Assembly (NCBI RefSeq): GCF_001611555.1
Contig: NZ_LSGP01000001.1
Coordinates: 124,001-188,000 of the forward strand
Origin: Anaerosporomusa subterranea
GTDB taxonomy: Bacteria; Bacillota; Negativicutes; Sporomusales; Acetonemataceae
Direction of reading: 5' to 3'
DNA: 64,000 bases
The notes beneath the pieces are model-generated. The model searched no databases. It was not told the DNA's origin and saw nothing but the letters and a program-made list of their open reading frames with translations. The stretch's first letter is position 1. Each line of letters starts with the position of its first letter. Below are positions 45,370 through 54,551 of this stretch, piece by piece. The position numbers and the translations under genes were made by a program.

Positions 45370-46671
45370 TTGATTAATACAAAAATAGCAGAATGGAATA
45401 GACGCAGATGGCTGATTTGGGCACCGCTAGCGCTGGCCTTTTTAACGCCGTATTTTCACCGTACCGCTACCGGCGTAGTCGCGGACAGCTTAATGCGGGA
45501 TTTCTCGCTAGGAGCATCTGAATTGGGCGGACTGTCTTCAGTCTACTTTTACACATATGCGGCGATGCAGATACCGGCTGGGATCCTGGCTGATCGCTTC
45601 GGCCCCCGGCGTTTAATTACCTTTGCCCTCACGGTTGGCACCCTAGGCGCTTTTCTGTTCGCCGTTGCAGACTCTATGGCAGGACTTTACCTTGGACGCT
45701 TTCTGTCAAGCTTTGGCGTCGGTCTGATTTATGTTGGCATTGTGAAAATCTATGCAGAGTGGTTCCGCTTGCGTGAGTTTGGCGGCATGATCGGTCTGTT
45801 GGTTGTCGCTGGCAGCTCAGGCTTTCTACTGTCAGCGACTCCGTTGGCCTATGTGGTAGACACACTAGGCTGGCGGGCCGCCTTTCTCATTATTGCAGCA
45901 TACTCTCTAGTGATGGCAGTTGTTTGCTGGTTGGTGGTTCGGGACAAACCAGCTCAGCTTGGGCTGCCGACAATTGCTGAGATTGAGGCTGGCGAAGGTC
46001 GCGCCGCTCAACTGGACGTGACCGAGCGGCTAAGTATCCGCGCCAGTCTGCGCTGTGTCTTGCAGAATACCCAAACCTGGGTGCCCTTTTTGGCATCGGT
46101 GGCAATTTACGGCGTATATATGGCCTTTATGGGTGTATGGGGTGTGCCGTATCTGATGCAGATATATGGCATGAGCAGAGTGGCTGCGGCTAACTACATC
46201 ATGGCAGTTGCATTTGGCACTATGATTGGCGGACCACTGATCGGTGTTGTTTCTGACCGGTGCGGCCAGAGACGCGGGCCATACATCTGGTCTACGGTAT
46301 TCTTTATTGCTATATGGCTGGTTCTTACCCTTTGGAATGGCGCAAAACCGCCAGTATGGGCGCTTTACCCACTATGTTTTGCGATCGGGTTAGGTATGTC
46401 AGGCGTTAATCTCACTGTTGCCCGTGTCAAAGAGATAAATCTGCCGCAATGCACTGGCGTAGCCGCCGGAGTGGCCAATGCAGGTGCGTTTGTCGGGGCC
46501 GCGCTACTCCAACCTGCCTTTGGCTGGGTATTGGATATGAATTGGAACGGAATCATGGAAAATGGAGTCAGGGTATACAATCTCCAGGCTTACCAAACTG
46601 CATTCTGGTTTTGTGCGGCGGTGCTAGTGGTTGGACTGGTGTTTACGCTATTGATCAAGGAAAGACATTGA
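45370..46671 (+). CDS. MFS transporter
   Basis: 433-residue major facilitator protein with about twelve helices. The signature loop reads GILADRFGPRRLITF near residue 75, and IGVVSDRCGQRRGPY is its second-half counterpart. TTG start, seven bases after GGAGGG. Similar in pattern to anion:cation/organic acid or nitrate-type symporters, but substrate is unknown. Confidence 0.82.
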   Translation: MINTKIAEWNRRRWLIWAPLALAFLTPYFHRTATGVVADSLMRDFSLGASELGGLSSVYFYTYAAMQIPAGILADRFGPRRLITFALTVGTLGAFLFAVADSMAGLYLGRFLSSFGVGLIYVGIVKIYAEWFRLREFGGMIGLLVVAGSSGFLLSATPLAYVVDTLGWRAAFLIIAAYSLVMAVVCWLVVRDKPAQLGLPTIAEIEAGEGRAAQLDVTERLSIRASLRCVLQNTQTWVPFLASVAIYGVYMAFMGVWGVPYLMQIYGMSRVAAANYIMAVAFGTMIGGPLIGVVSDRCGQRRGPYIWSTVFFIAIWLVLTLWNGAKPPVWALYPLCFAIGLGMSGVNLTVARVKEINLPQCTGVAAGVANAGAFVGAALLQPAFGWVLDMNWNGIMENGVRVYNLQAYQTAFWFCAAVLVVGLVFTLLIKERH

Positions 46672-46788
46672 CCTGGGACCGGAGTACGAATTTGCTAGGA
46701 CTACCGACGCGATTTGACCGGAGGTAATTTTTTGCCGCATTGTCTTATGCTATAGTTAAGGCAATGAAACCGGTCGGAGGTGTCTGAC

Positions 46789-49176
46789 TTGAGTGAAATG
46801 ATCATTGATAGCACGCGCCAAGAGGTTATCCGGTTGCTGCATGAACAGCGCGGGATGCTGGAACAGTTACTTTCTACGCCTAATCTGCTCAAAAGCCAAC
46901 AGGATAACCAGCAGCGTAGCCTGAATCGCGAGGATATTGGACAATGGCTCGAAATTCTTAACGGGGAAATATATAAGGCCGAACGACTGGAAGTGACTTT
47001 CGCGGTTGTTGGCACCATGAAGGCAGGTAAGTCCACCACAATTAATGCAATTGTCGGTACTGAGGTCTTGCCAAATCGCAACCAACCGATGACAACCTTG
47101 CCGACTGTGATTCGTCACCGGCTGGGTCAGAAGGAACCGATTCTAACCTTCCCTAACCCCAGACCATTCAACGAGATTATCGAAAAATTGCGAGATGATC
47201 TCGAAGCAAAGCGTCAAGCCGGGCAGTTGGCAGAGGCGGCGTTTTCTGCGACCGACGATGGCAAAGAATTAATTGAGAGCATCCTTGATGGATCGTTAAC
47301 TCAGGTACGGGACACTTATCATGGCTATGAAGAAATCTATCAATTTTTAAAATGTATTAATGACATTTGGCGTCTTTGCAGTAGCGATTGCATCAATATT
47401 GATATGGATATGTATCTGGACGAATATGACGAAATACATGAGTTCCCGGCGATTGAGGTGGAGTTCTTTCATTTGCGCGACCAGACCGATCCGAATCAGG
47501 GAAGGTTTACCCTGATCGATACTCCAGGTCCGAACGAAGCTGGGCAGACCTATCTGAAACACATCATGCAAGAACAGCTGGAGAAGGCTTCAGCCGTCCT
47601 CGCTGTGCTTGACTATACACAACTAAGTGCAGAAGCAGACGCCGAAGTGCGTGAAGCGCTAGACGAGATCGCCAGCTTGACGGATAATCGGCTGTTCATT
47701 CTCGTGAACAAGTTTGACCAGAAGGACAGGCACGGAATGGATGTTGATGTCCTGCGCTCCTATGTCGTGAAGAATCTGTTTGAGGGCCGCTTGGAAAGAG
47801 ATCGGGTTCATCCAGTATCAAGCAAATATGGTTATCTGGCAAACCGGGCTCTGTCTGAGCTTGCTTTTTCGGGCGCTTTGCCTGATTATAAAGCAAATCC
47901 CTGGGTGGAGGACTTTGGCCGGATAGCGCTTGGCGCCTGTTGGGAAAGCGAGATTGAAGACCCGGAAGAAGTACAGTACCGGGCAGCTAAATTGTGGCGC
48001 AACAGTTTATTTGACAAGCCTCTGACAGAAGTGATCAAGAAGGGGTCGGAGAACGCGGCTTTGATTAGTCTGCGGTCGGCTGTTGCGAAGATGGATGAAT
48101 TTGATCGGCGTGTGGTGGAAGGTCTGCAACTTAAACAAAAAGCAATCAATATCGATATCAAGGTGCTTGAAGAACATATCAAATCATTGGAAGAAGATAT
48201 CCGACTGATTAAAGTCGCTAGAGATGACGCCCGCAGCATTATTGATGAAAGCATCTTGCTGCTGCAGATGGAGATTAATGACTTATTTGCTGGTTGTGAC
48301 AGCATTGTTAAAAAGGAAGTTCAGGCAATTTTCAGTGGCGGTCAGAGCAGAAACTGGGTAAAACAGCGTCTGCAGGGGTTTATTGATCACACACCGACAA
48401 CTGCCAAGCCACTCGCGGTAAACTTTGATCCCGACGGATCCAATGACTTTCAAACGGAGGCAGAAGCCAAGCAGTTTCTCAACCGCTTGATTGAAGCCGT
48501 GCATAAACATATCGAGCCAGTTCTTAACGAAATGCAAGTAAAAACACAGCAAACGGTTGATGATATGTCAATAGATATTTGGGCAGGTGTCAACCGGCGG
48601 CTACAGAAAATACTATCAGCCGCCGAACAACGATTGAATGACTCATTTTCTGTCTCGCTAGAATTTCCGAAGCCCAAGGTGCGTCCGGTGGCGATTGATT
48701 TTGCCGAGCTTCGCCAAGGGGTAGTCAAAGAAGATACGGTCAGTAAAACGGCGACAAGACAGGAAAGAAAGTGGTATACGCTTTGGTGCCGTAAGCATGA
48801 TGTCGCGTATCAATACGAGGAACAGATTTACCGGATTTATACGCGGGAGATTGCCGGCCAATTGCAGGCTTTGCTGGAAGATGATCACCGCAGGGTCAGA
48901 ACTGCCTTGGACAGTTATGTGCAAAATGAATTCAGTAAAGCCATCCATACTTACTTTATGGAAATGGCAAACTACTTGGAACGGTTTAAGGGAGATCTGA
49001 TCGACTCAAAACACGATCAGGAGCTGGAAGGCGATCGCCTGGCAAAGCTGCAGACAGCGATGGAGGAACTGCATCGTCTAACCTTCCGACATAGGAATGA
49101 TGTTCGAGCAGCGGAGAATGAACTGCCAAATGGAGGAGAACAGAGTCCCCATCTGCATTGCATCAAAACCGCATGA
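46789..49176 (+). CDS. dynamin-family GTPase
   Basis: 795-residue bacterial dynamin-like protein. G1 GTMKAGKSTTINAIVG near residue 75, G2 region around QPMTTLPTVI, G3 LIDTPGPNEAG near 240, G4 NKFDQKD near 305. The C-terminal half is helical with coiled-coil stretches. No clear transmembrane pair is seen. TTG at 46789 is eight bases after CGGAGG. Dynamin-like proteins remodel membranes or respond to envelope stress and phage; most bacterial ones come in pairs, but only one is here. Confidence 0.87.
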   Translation: MSEMIIDSTRQEVIRLLHEQRGMLEQLLSTPNLLKSQQDNQQRSLNREDIGQWLEILNGEIYKAERLEVTFAVVGTMKAGKSTTINAIVGTEVLPNRNQPMTTLPTVIRHRLGQKEPILTFPNPRPFNEIIEKLRDDLEAKRQAGQLAEAAFSATDDGKELIESILDGSLTQVRDTYHGYEEIYQFLKCINDIWRLCSSDCINIDMDMYLDEYDEIHEFPAIEVEFFHLRDQTDPNQGRFTLIDTPGPNEAGQTYLKHIMQEQLEKASAVLAVLDYTQLSAEADAEVREALDEIASLTDNRLFILVNKFDQKDRHGMDVDVLRSYVVKNLFEGRLERDRVHPVSSKYGYLANRALSELAFSGALPDYKANPWVEDFGRIALGACWESEIEDPEEVQYRAAKLWRNSLFDKPLTEVIKKGSENAALISLRSAVAKMDEFDRRVVEGLQLKQKAINIDIKVLEEHIKSLEEDIRLIKVARDDARSIIDESILLLQMEINDLFAGCDSIVKKEVQAIFSGGQSRNWVKQRLQGFIDHTPTTAKPLAVNFDPDGSNDFQTEAEAKQFLNRLIEAVHKHIEPVLNEMQVKTQQTVDDMSIDIWAGVNRRLQKILSAAEQRLNDSFSVSLEFPKPKVRPVAIDFAELRQGVVKEDTVSKTATRQERKWYTLWCRKHDVAYQYEEQIYRIYTREIAGQLQALLEDDHRRVRTALDSYVQNEFSKAIHTYFMEMANYLERFKGDLIDSKHDQELEGDRLAKLQTAMEELHRLTFRHRNDVRAAENELPNGGEQSPHLHCIKTA

Positions 49177-49251
49177 CAGAGCGTGATACGGGAAAATCAG
49201 GAAAATCTAAGGCGACTGATATTGAAGGAAAAGAGAAACACTATAGCGAAG

Positions 49252-49290
49252 AAAAGACTGCAGCTCGATTTGGGGCTGCAGTCTTTTTCT
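49252..49290 (+). terminator. terminator after the dynamin gene
   Basis: AAAAGACTGCAGC (49252-49264) pairs with 49275-49287, followed by Ts. Strong intrinsic terminator. Confidence 0.85.
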
Positions 49291-49314
49291 AACATGCTCA
49301 GGGGGAGGTACAAA

Positions 49315-50025
49315 TTGAATAGTAAATTGAATCGCACTCATTTTGTTGAAGGCTTAACAGCAGGTATTCCCATTGCCCTTGGCTATATTCCCATTGCGGT
49401 CACCTTTGGCTTGCTGGCGCGCAGCGCCGATTTGCCATTTTATATCCCGGCGCTCATGTCATTTTTCGTCTTTGCCGGCGCCAGTCAATTTATTGGGGTT
49501 AATTTGTTATCTTTAGGCGTTTCGCATGGGGAAATCATCTTAACGACTTTCATCTTAAACCTCAGACACTTTCTAATGTCTGCTGCGATATCACAAAAGA
49601 TTCCTGAAAGCGTATCCAAAGCGTGGCGAGCAGTGCTGGCATTTGGAATTACTGACGAGACCTTCACGATCGCTGCATTGCGTCAGGAGGAATCGCTTTC
49701 TCGCTATTTTGTCCTCGGGCTGAATACCATCGCCTTCGCCGCCTGGAATGCAGGTACCTGGATTGGGCTCTTCTTCTCTAGTGGTCTGCCGGCCGTCTTG
49801 CAATCGAGCATGGGTATTGCTCTGTATGCCATGTTTATTGGTCTGCTAATTCCTAGTTGTAAACAGTCAAGATCAGCGTTAGTGGTGGCCTTGCTCGCGG
49901 CAAGTATTCATTCATTGATCCGTTGGTTGCCTGTTACTGCCAGTATTAGCGGCGGCTGGGGAATTATTTTTGCTACGTTGATCAGCGCTGGCATTGGCGC
50001 TTATCTTTTCACTGAGGAGAATTAA
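49315..50025 (+). CDS. azlC: AzlC family branched-chain amino acid exporter, large subunit
   Basis: 236-residue membrane protein. LTAGIPIALGYIPIAVTFGLLA near the start and FAGASQFIGVNLLSLG are typical AzlC blocks, with NLRHFLMSAA and FGITDETF. TTG at 49315 follows GGGGGAGGT at six bases; a longer frame begins inside the preceding terminator and is rejected. Works with the small AzlD subunit next to it. Confidence 0.92.
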   Translation: MNSKLNRTHFVEGLTAGIPIALGYIPIAVTFGLLARSADLPFYIPALMSFFVFAGASQFIGVNLLSLGVSHGEIILTTFILNLRHFLMSAAISQKIPESVSKAWRAVLAFGITDETFTIAALRQEESLSRYFVLGLNTIAFAAWNAGTWIGLFFSSGLPAVLQSSMGIALYAMFIGLLIPSCKQSRSALVVALLAASIHSLIRWLPVTASISGGWGIIFATLISAGIGAYLFTEEN

Positions 50026-50026
50026 A

Positions 50027-50344
50027 ATGGAACTACTAGAAATTTTCGTACTCATCGGTGGTATGGCTATAGTTACCTATCTGCCACGTCAACTGCCGCT
50101 GGTTTTGCTGCAAAATCTTAAGCTATCACCAGCGCTGGTTCGTTTCATGAAATTTATTCCCTATGCAGCTTTGGCGGCTTTGATTTTCCCGGGTGTGCTG
50201 AGCTCAACCGGAGCGCGGCAGGAGGCAGCGGTCGCAGGGACGATGATCGCCGTGCTGTTGGCATATTTTGAACTAAATTTGCTGCTGGTCGTAACTGGCG
50301 GCATTGCTGGGGCTTTGTTGGTCATCTTGCGATTTGCGTATTGA
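50027..50344 (+). CDS. azlD: AzlD family small subunit
   Basis: 105-residue protein with four hydrophobic helices; TYLPRQLPLVLL and MKFIPYAALAALIFPGVL are conserved. ATG one base past the azlC stop, with GAGGAGA inside the azlC end. Forms the branched-chain amino acid exporter with AzlC. Confidence 0.92.
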   Translation: MELLEIFVLIGGMAIVTYLPRQLPLVLLQNLKLSPALVRFMKFIPYAALAALIFPGVLSSTGARQEAAVAGTMIAVLLAYFELNLLLVVTGGIAGALLVILRFAY

Positions 50345-50420
50345 TTGAGTTAGCCGGGAATGCTATGGACAAAAGCAGTAATTCGTTATAAAATGGCAAA
50401 TAAGGTATTTTCCATTTTTC

Positions 50421-50536
50421 CCAAAGACCAAACCGCTCTAAAACTCCCGCTTGACAGCGGGAGTCCCTAAAGGGAGCCTTCGGCTTAACGAAATCATAGA
50501 TTTCGAGCCTCAGTCTAAGAGCGGCTAAGTCTTTGG
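50421..50536. other. multi-branched structured element (ncRNA or transposon-end candidate)
   Basis: CCAAAGAC (50421-50428) pairs with 50529-50536; after a 4x4 internal loop CCGCTCT (50433-50439) pairs with 50518-50524. Inside lie ACTCCCGC/GCGGGAGT (50443-50450/50457-50464), AGCC/GGCT around TTC (50475-50485) and CGAAATC/GATTTCG (50489-50495/50499-50505). This is a closed multi-stem junction. It may be a structured RNA or the palindromic end of an IS200/IS605-type element; no transposase or TnpB is near. Confidence 0.55.
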
Positions 50537-50616
50537 ATAAGTGCGGCTAGGATTCAGATAGAGTAAAACTCCACCTGAATCAAGTCTACTTTATGATAAA
50601 GGCGGGGTTGTCATTA

Positions 50617-52098
50617 ATGTTAGTTCATGAACTGATTACTCAGGGAATTGGAGACAATACAGTACTTCGCGGTAACCAAACTGTCACCTATGCGCAACTC
50701 CAGGACGAAGTGGCGAAATATCGTGGCTATTTTCAAAACAGCGGTATTCGTTTCGGCGATAATGTTGGCTTGTTTTCTCGCAATTCGTTCGAATACGTTT
50801 ATAGTTACATGGCGCTTGCCAGCTTGGGCGCTGTTGTTGTTCCACTCAATTTTCAATTGACGCCGCATGAGGTCGCCTATATTATTAAAGACGCACAGAT
50901 AAAGCATTTGGTGACTATGGAAGAATTGGCTATAGAAGCTGAACTCCAGGCATATGAATACCAGCAGGAAGTTACGCAACTGATCATTGCCGAATTTAGT
51001 AAAGATCTGCCGCAGAGCAGTGTTTCTGCTCGTGCTGATATAGATGAAAATCAGCCTTGTGTCATTATTTATACCTCAGGAACGACTGGCAACCCGAAGG
51101 GGGCTGTACTGTCCCATAAAAACCTTGTCAGCGATGCCATCATATTTGGCAAAGTGATACCAGTAAACTCGCAAGATAACGTCCTGTGCGTTCTGCCAAT
51201 GTATCATGCGTTTGCCTGGACCTGCGCCGTTCTGAATCCGCTTCTTAAGGGAGCTTCCATTACGGTGCTTGACGGTTTTTCGCCGAAGGAAACGATTTCC
51301 ACGATTAAAGAGCAAGCTGTAACTGTCATGTACGGTGTGCCTCCTATGTACAATTTATTTGTGCGCATGGGAGCACCGGAGGATTTGGCCAGTGTTAGAA
51401 TGTTTATATCTGGTGGAGCATCTTTGCCGGAAAGCGTCTCCGAACAGTTTCAGCAGAAATACGGGGTCAACATTATCGAGGGCTATGGCTTGTCGGAAGC
51501 GTCGCCTGTTGTCGCTGTTAATCCCGTGACCAAAACGAAATCTTGCTCTATTGGTAAAGCGCTGCCTGGGCTTGAGGTCAAGGTAATCGGACTTTCTGGC
51601 GAACAATTGCCGCCGGGAACTGTTGGTGAACTCGTCGTTAAAGGTCCGACTGTTATGCGCGGCTATTATAACTTGCCGCTCGATACGGCGCGGGCGCTCA
51701 AAGACGGCTGGCTCTATACTGGTGACTTGGCGTACCGTGATACGGAAGGCTACTTATTCATCGTCGATCGGTTAAAGGATATGATTATTACGAATGGAGA
51801 AAATATCTATCCTAGAGAGATTGAAGAACTGCTGTATGCTTTTCCCGGTGTTGCTGAAGCAGCCGTGATTGGCGTTCCTGACACATTGCGTGGTCAGGCG
51901 GCTCGTGCCTATATCGTGATGGTTGAAGGACACGTATTTGATAAAAAAGCAATCCGTGAGTATCTGCAGGTAAAACTTGCCAGCTACAAGATGCCCCGCG
52001 ATTATATTAAGGTTGACGCGTTGCCGAAAAGCCAGACTGGTAAGATCTTGAAACGGGTATTGCGCGAACAGTCTGATGCCGATTCTAGGGTCGGTTGA
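50617..52098 (+). CDS. long-chain-fatty-acid-CoA ligase family protein
   Basis: 493-residue ANL-superfamily enzyme that activates a carboxylic acid as acyl-AMP, then acyl-CoA. P-loop YTSGTTGNPKGAVLSHKNL near residue 155, motif GYGLSEASPVV, YTGDLAYRDTEGYLFIVDRLKD hinge and the C-terminal Lys in PKSQTGKILKRVLRE. ATG at 50617 follows AAAGGCGGGG at nine bases. Chain length preference unknown. Confidence 0.9.
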   Translation: MLVHELITQGIGDNTVLRGNQTVTYAQLQDEVAKYRGYFQNSGIRFGDNVGLFSRNSFEYVYSYMALASLGAVVVPLNFQLTPHEVAYIIKDAQIKHLVTMEELAIEAELQAYEYQQEVTQLIIAEFSKDLPQSSVSARADIDENQPCVIIYTSGTTGNPKGAVLSHKNLVSDAIIFGKVIPVNSQDNVLCVLPMYHAFAWTCAVLNPLLKGASITVLDGFSPKETISTIKEQAVTVMYGVPPMYNLFVRMGAPEDLASVRMFISGGASLPESVSEQFQQKYGVNIIEGYGLSEASPVVAVNPVTKTKSCSIGKALPGLEVKVIGLSGEQLPPGTVGELVVKGPTVMRGYYNLPLDTARALKDGWLYTGDLAYRDTEGYLFIVDRLKDMIITNGENIYPREIEELLYAFPGVAEAAVIGVPDTLRGQAARAYIVMVEGHVFDKKAIREYLQVKLASYKMPRDYIKVDALPKSQTGKILKRVLREQSDADSRVG

Positions 52099-52191
52099 GC
52101 GCACGTGACACGAGAATTCCTGTTTGCAGGATTTTACCAGGGTGTATAGAATACTAGTTAATATAATGGACTACTGAGAGATTTCCAACAG

Positions 52192-52226
52192 ACGGGACTC
52201 CTGTAATAGCGGGGCTCCCGTTTTTT
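52192..52226 (+). terminator. terminator between the acyl-CoA ligase and topB
   Basis: ACGGGA (52192-52197) pairs with TCCCGT (52216-52221), with additional inner CTCC/GGGG pairing, followed by a six-T run. Intrinsic terminator, or attenuator of topB if transcription starts near 52165. Confidence 0.75.
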
Positions 52227-52242
52227 GTACTAGAGGTGTGTC

Positions 52243-54366
52243 GTGAGACTATTTATAGCGGAAAAACCCAGTATGGCTGCTGAACTGGCGAAATGCTTGC
52301 CTGGTACCGCCAGCCGCAAGGACGGTTATATCGTCACCGACGGCGGCGTTGTAACCTGGGGCTATGGCCATGTGTTGCGTCAGGCGGAGCCAGGCGAATA
52401 CGATAGCAGATATGAAAAGTGGCGAGCCGAAGATTTGCCGATTATCCCGGCAGATTGGAAACTGTTGGTGGCCGACTCCTGCCGCAAGCAATTTGCCGTG
52501 ATTAAGCACTTGATTGAACAGGCGAATGAAATCGTCCATGCTGGTGACCCTGATCGTGAGGGTCAGCTATTAATTGACGAAGTGCTTGACTATCTTCACA
52601 ATGAAAAACCGGTGCAACGTATTTTGTTGAATGCGCTTGATGAAAAAAGCATCAAAAAGGCGATTGCCGATTTGCGCGACAACCGGGATTTCTTCTCGCT
52701 GAAACAATCTGCGCTGGCCAGATCACGAGCCGACTGGCTGATCGGCATGAACTTGTCCCGCGCCTATACGCTGGCAGCCCAACGCGCTGGGCATAGAACT
52801 ACCTTACCGGTCGGACGGGTAAAAACCCCTACTCTTGCCCTTGTCGTCAGGCGGGAACGGGAGCTAGAGGCCTTCAAACCTGCAGACTACTTTACTGTAA
52901 AAGCAGATTTTCAGCATGTAAATGGTGTCTTTACAGCGTATTGGAAACCGCGGGACAATCAGGCAGGCATGGATTCAGAAGGCCGGCTGGCTGACGCGGC
53001 AGTTGCCAAACGACTGATCAATGCGGTTGAGACTGCAGCCGAAGCCTCAGAAGTCATCCTTTGTGAGACATCGGAGAAAAAGGAGCCGCAGAAATTGCCG
53101 GTGTCGTTGTCCAGCTTGCAGGTAATGGCAGGCAAGAAGTTTGGCTATGACCCGCAGACAGTTCTTGATACAGCGCAAAAACTATATGAAAAGAAACTGA
53201 CCACCTATCCGCGGTCTGACTGTGAATTTTTGCCTGAGTCGCAACACGCTGATGCTGCCGCCATTCTGGGCAATCTGCGTGAAACGGGAAAGTGCGACCT
53301 AGCGCAATGGTCTGATGGGGCTGAGCCAACGATCGTAAGTCGAGCCTGGAATGATAAAAAGATCACAGCCCACCATGCGATCATTCCGACTACAGTAAAA
53401 TGCAATCTGATGACCATGAACGAGAGTGAGCGAAATCTATACATTCTGATCGCACAAGCTTATATTGCGCAGTTTTATCCTGTTCACGTTTATGATCAAA
53501 CGAAAGTCGAAGTATCACATGCCGGTGAGACCTTCACCGCCAGTGGCCGTATCATAACCGAGATAGGTTGGAAAGCCGTATATGGTGCTGATACAGATGA
53601 TAAAAAAGAAGAAGATGGCGCCACACTGCCCGCGATGACGAAAGGCGATGCAGTAACCCTTCTTCGCGCATCGGCTGACAAAAAATCAACCAAACCGCCG
53701 CAACGCTTTACCGCAGCCACCTTGTTGGCGGCGATGAAGGAAATACATAAATATGTGAAGAATCCGGAACTAAAGAAGAGACTAAAAGATGTCGCCGGCA
53801 TTGGCACAGAAGCCACTCGCGCTACTATTATCAGGGAACTGATTGAACGCGGTTTTTTGATTGAACAAACCAAGAAAAAATACTTGTGTCCTACCGATTC
53901 TGCCTACCTACTGATCGACGCATTGCCAGATGAGATGACATATCCTGATTCAACGGCGTTGTGGGAGAATATCCTGCATGAAATGGCCCAAGGCAGTGAA
54001 AGCCTGGAAGACTTCTTAACCGGCCAAGCCGAGTTTGCCGCCGATCTCTGCGGCAAGGCAATTGGCTTAACCATGCCGCTCCAAGGTGAGCATCACTGTC
54101 CACAGTGCGGGCAAGGCGTGCTGCAGCAGAGAAGTGGCAGAAACGGCAAGTTTTGGGGCTGTTCGCGCTACCCCGAGTGCCGGGCCTCGTATGATGATCA
54201 AGGCGATGCGCCGAAGAAACCGGATTATCCCTGTCCTCGCTGTCGACAAGGCGAACTCCGCTTGAAAAACGGCAAGAACGGCAATTTCTGGGGCTGCACA
54301 AAGTTTCCAGCCTGCCGGGCAACCTATAATGATAAAGAAGGCAAGCCGGCGCTGCCGGAACGGTAA
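52243..54366 (+). CDS. topB: DNA topoisomerase III
   Basis: 707-residue type IA topoisomerase. TOPRIM motifs (FIAEKPSMAAELA at the start; HAGDPDREGQLL near 97), active-site region KLTTYPRSDCEFLP with the catalytic Tyr, and GIGTEATRATIIREL. The C-terminus carries two zinc-ribbon repeats (CPQCGQGVL...WGCSRYPECRA and CPRCRQGEL...WGCTKFPACRA). GTG start after GAGGTG. It acts with RecQ in resolving DNA intermediates. Confidence 0.95.
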   Translation: MRLFIAEKPSMAAELAKCLPGTASRKDGYIVTDGGVVTWGYGHVLRQAEPGEYDSRYEKWRAEDLPIIPADWKLLVADSCRKQFAVIKHLIEQANEIVHAGDPDREGQLLIDEVLDYLHNEKPVQRILLNALDEKSIKKAIADLRDNRDFFSLKQSALARSRADWLIGMNLSRAYTLAAQRAGHRTTLPVGRVKTPTLALVVRRERELEAFKPADYFTVKADFQHVNGVFTAYWKPRDNQAGMDSEGRLADAAVAKRLINAVETAAEASEVILCETSEKKEPQKLPVSLSSLQVMAGKKFGYDPQTVLDTAQKLYEKKLTTYPRSDCEFLPESQHADAAAILGNLRETGKCDLAQWSDGAEPTIVSRAWNDKKITAHHAIIPTTVKCNLMTMNESERNLYILIAQAYIAQFYPVHVYDQTKVEVSHAGETFTASGRIITEIGWKAVYGADTDDKKEEDGATLPAMTKGDAVTLLRASADKKSTKPPQRFTAATLLAAMKEIHKYVKNPELKKRLKDVAGIGTEATRATIIRELIERGFLIEQTKKKYLCPTDSAYLLIDALPDEMTYPDSTALWENILHEMAQGSESLEDFLTGQAEFAADLCGKAIGLTMPLQGEHHCPQCGQGVLQQRSGRNGKFWGCSRYPECRASYDDQGDAPKKPDYPCPRCRQGELRLKNGKNGNFWGCTKFPACRATYNDKEGKPALPER

Positions 54367-54387
54367 AAGTAACTAGGGGAACTTTTT

Positions 54388-54535
54388 GACCACAGATTAC
54401 GCAGAGGTCGCAGAGGGTTCGCGGGGGAGCGTTTTAAATAATTAAATGTTTCGGTACCCTCTGCGGGTACCCTCAGCGTACTCTGCGTACTCTGCGGTTA
54501 GCGTATTTTTTCGTACTCCGCGGTTAACCGTATTC
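54388..54535. repeat. CACAGAGG/CTCTGCGG repeat, copy 3
   Basis: Left arm CCACAGATTACGCAGAGG near 54390; right arm from 54456 with CCCTCTGCGG, ACTCTGCGTACTCTGCGG and, a little further, ACTCCGCGGTTAACCG. More diverged than the 24556/30678 pair. Fills the gap between topB and the ABC-F gene. Confidence 0.65.
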
Positions 54536-54551
54536 TTTGGAGGATTAAGAC

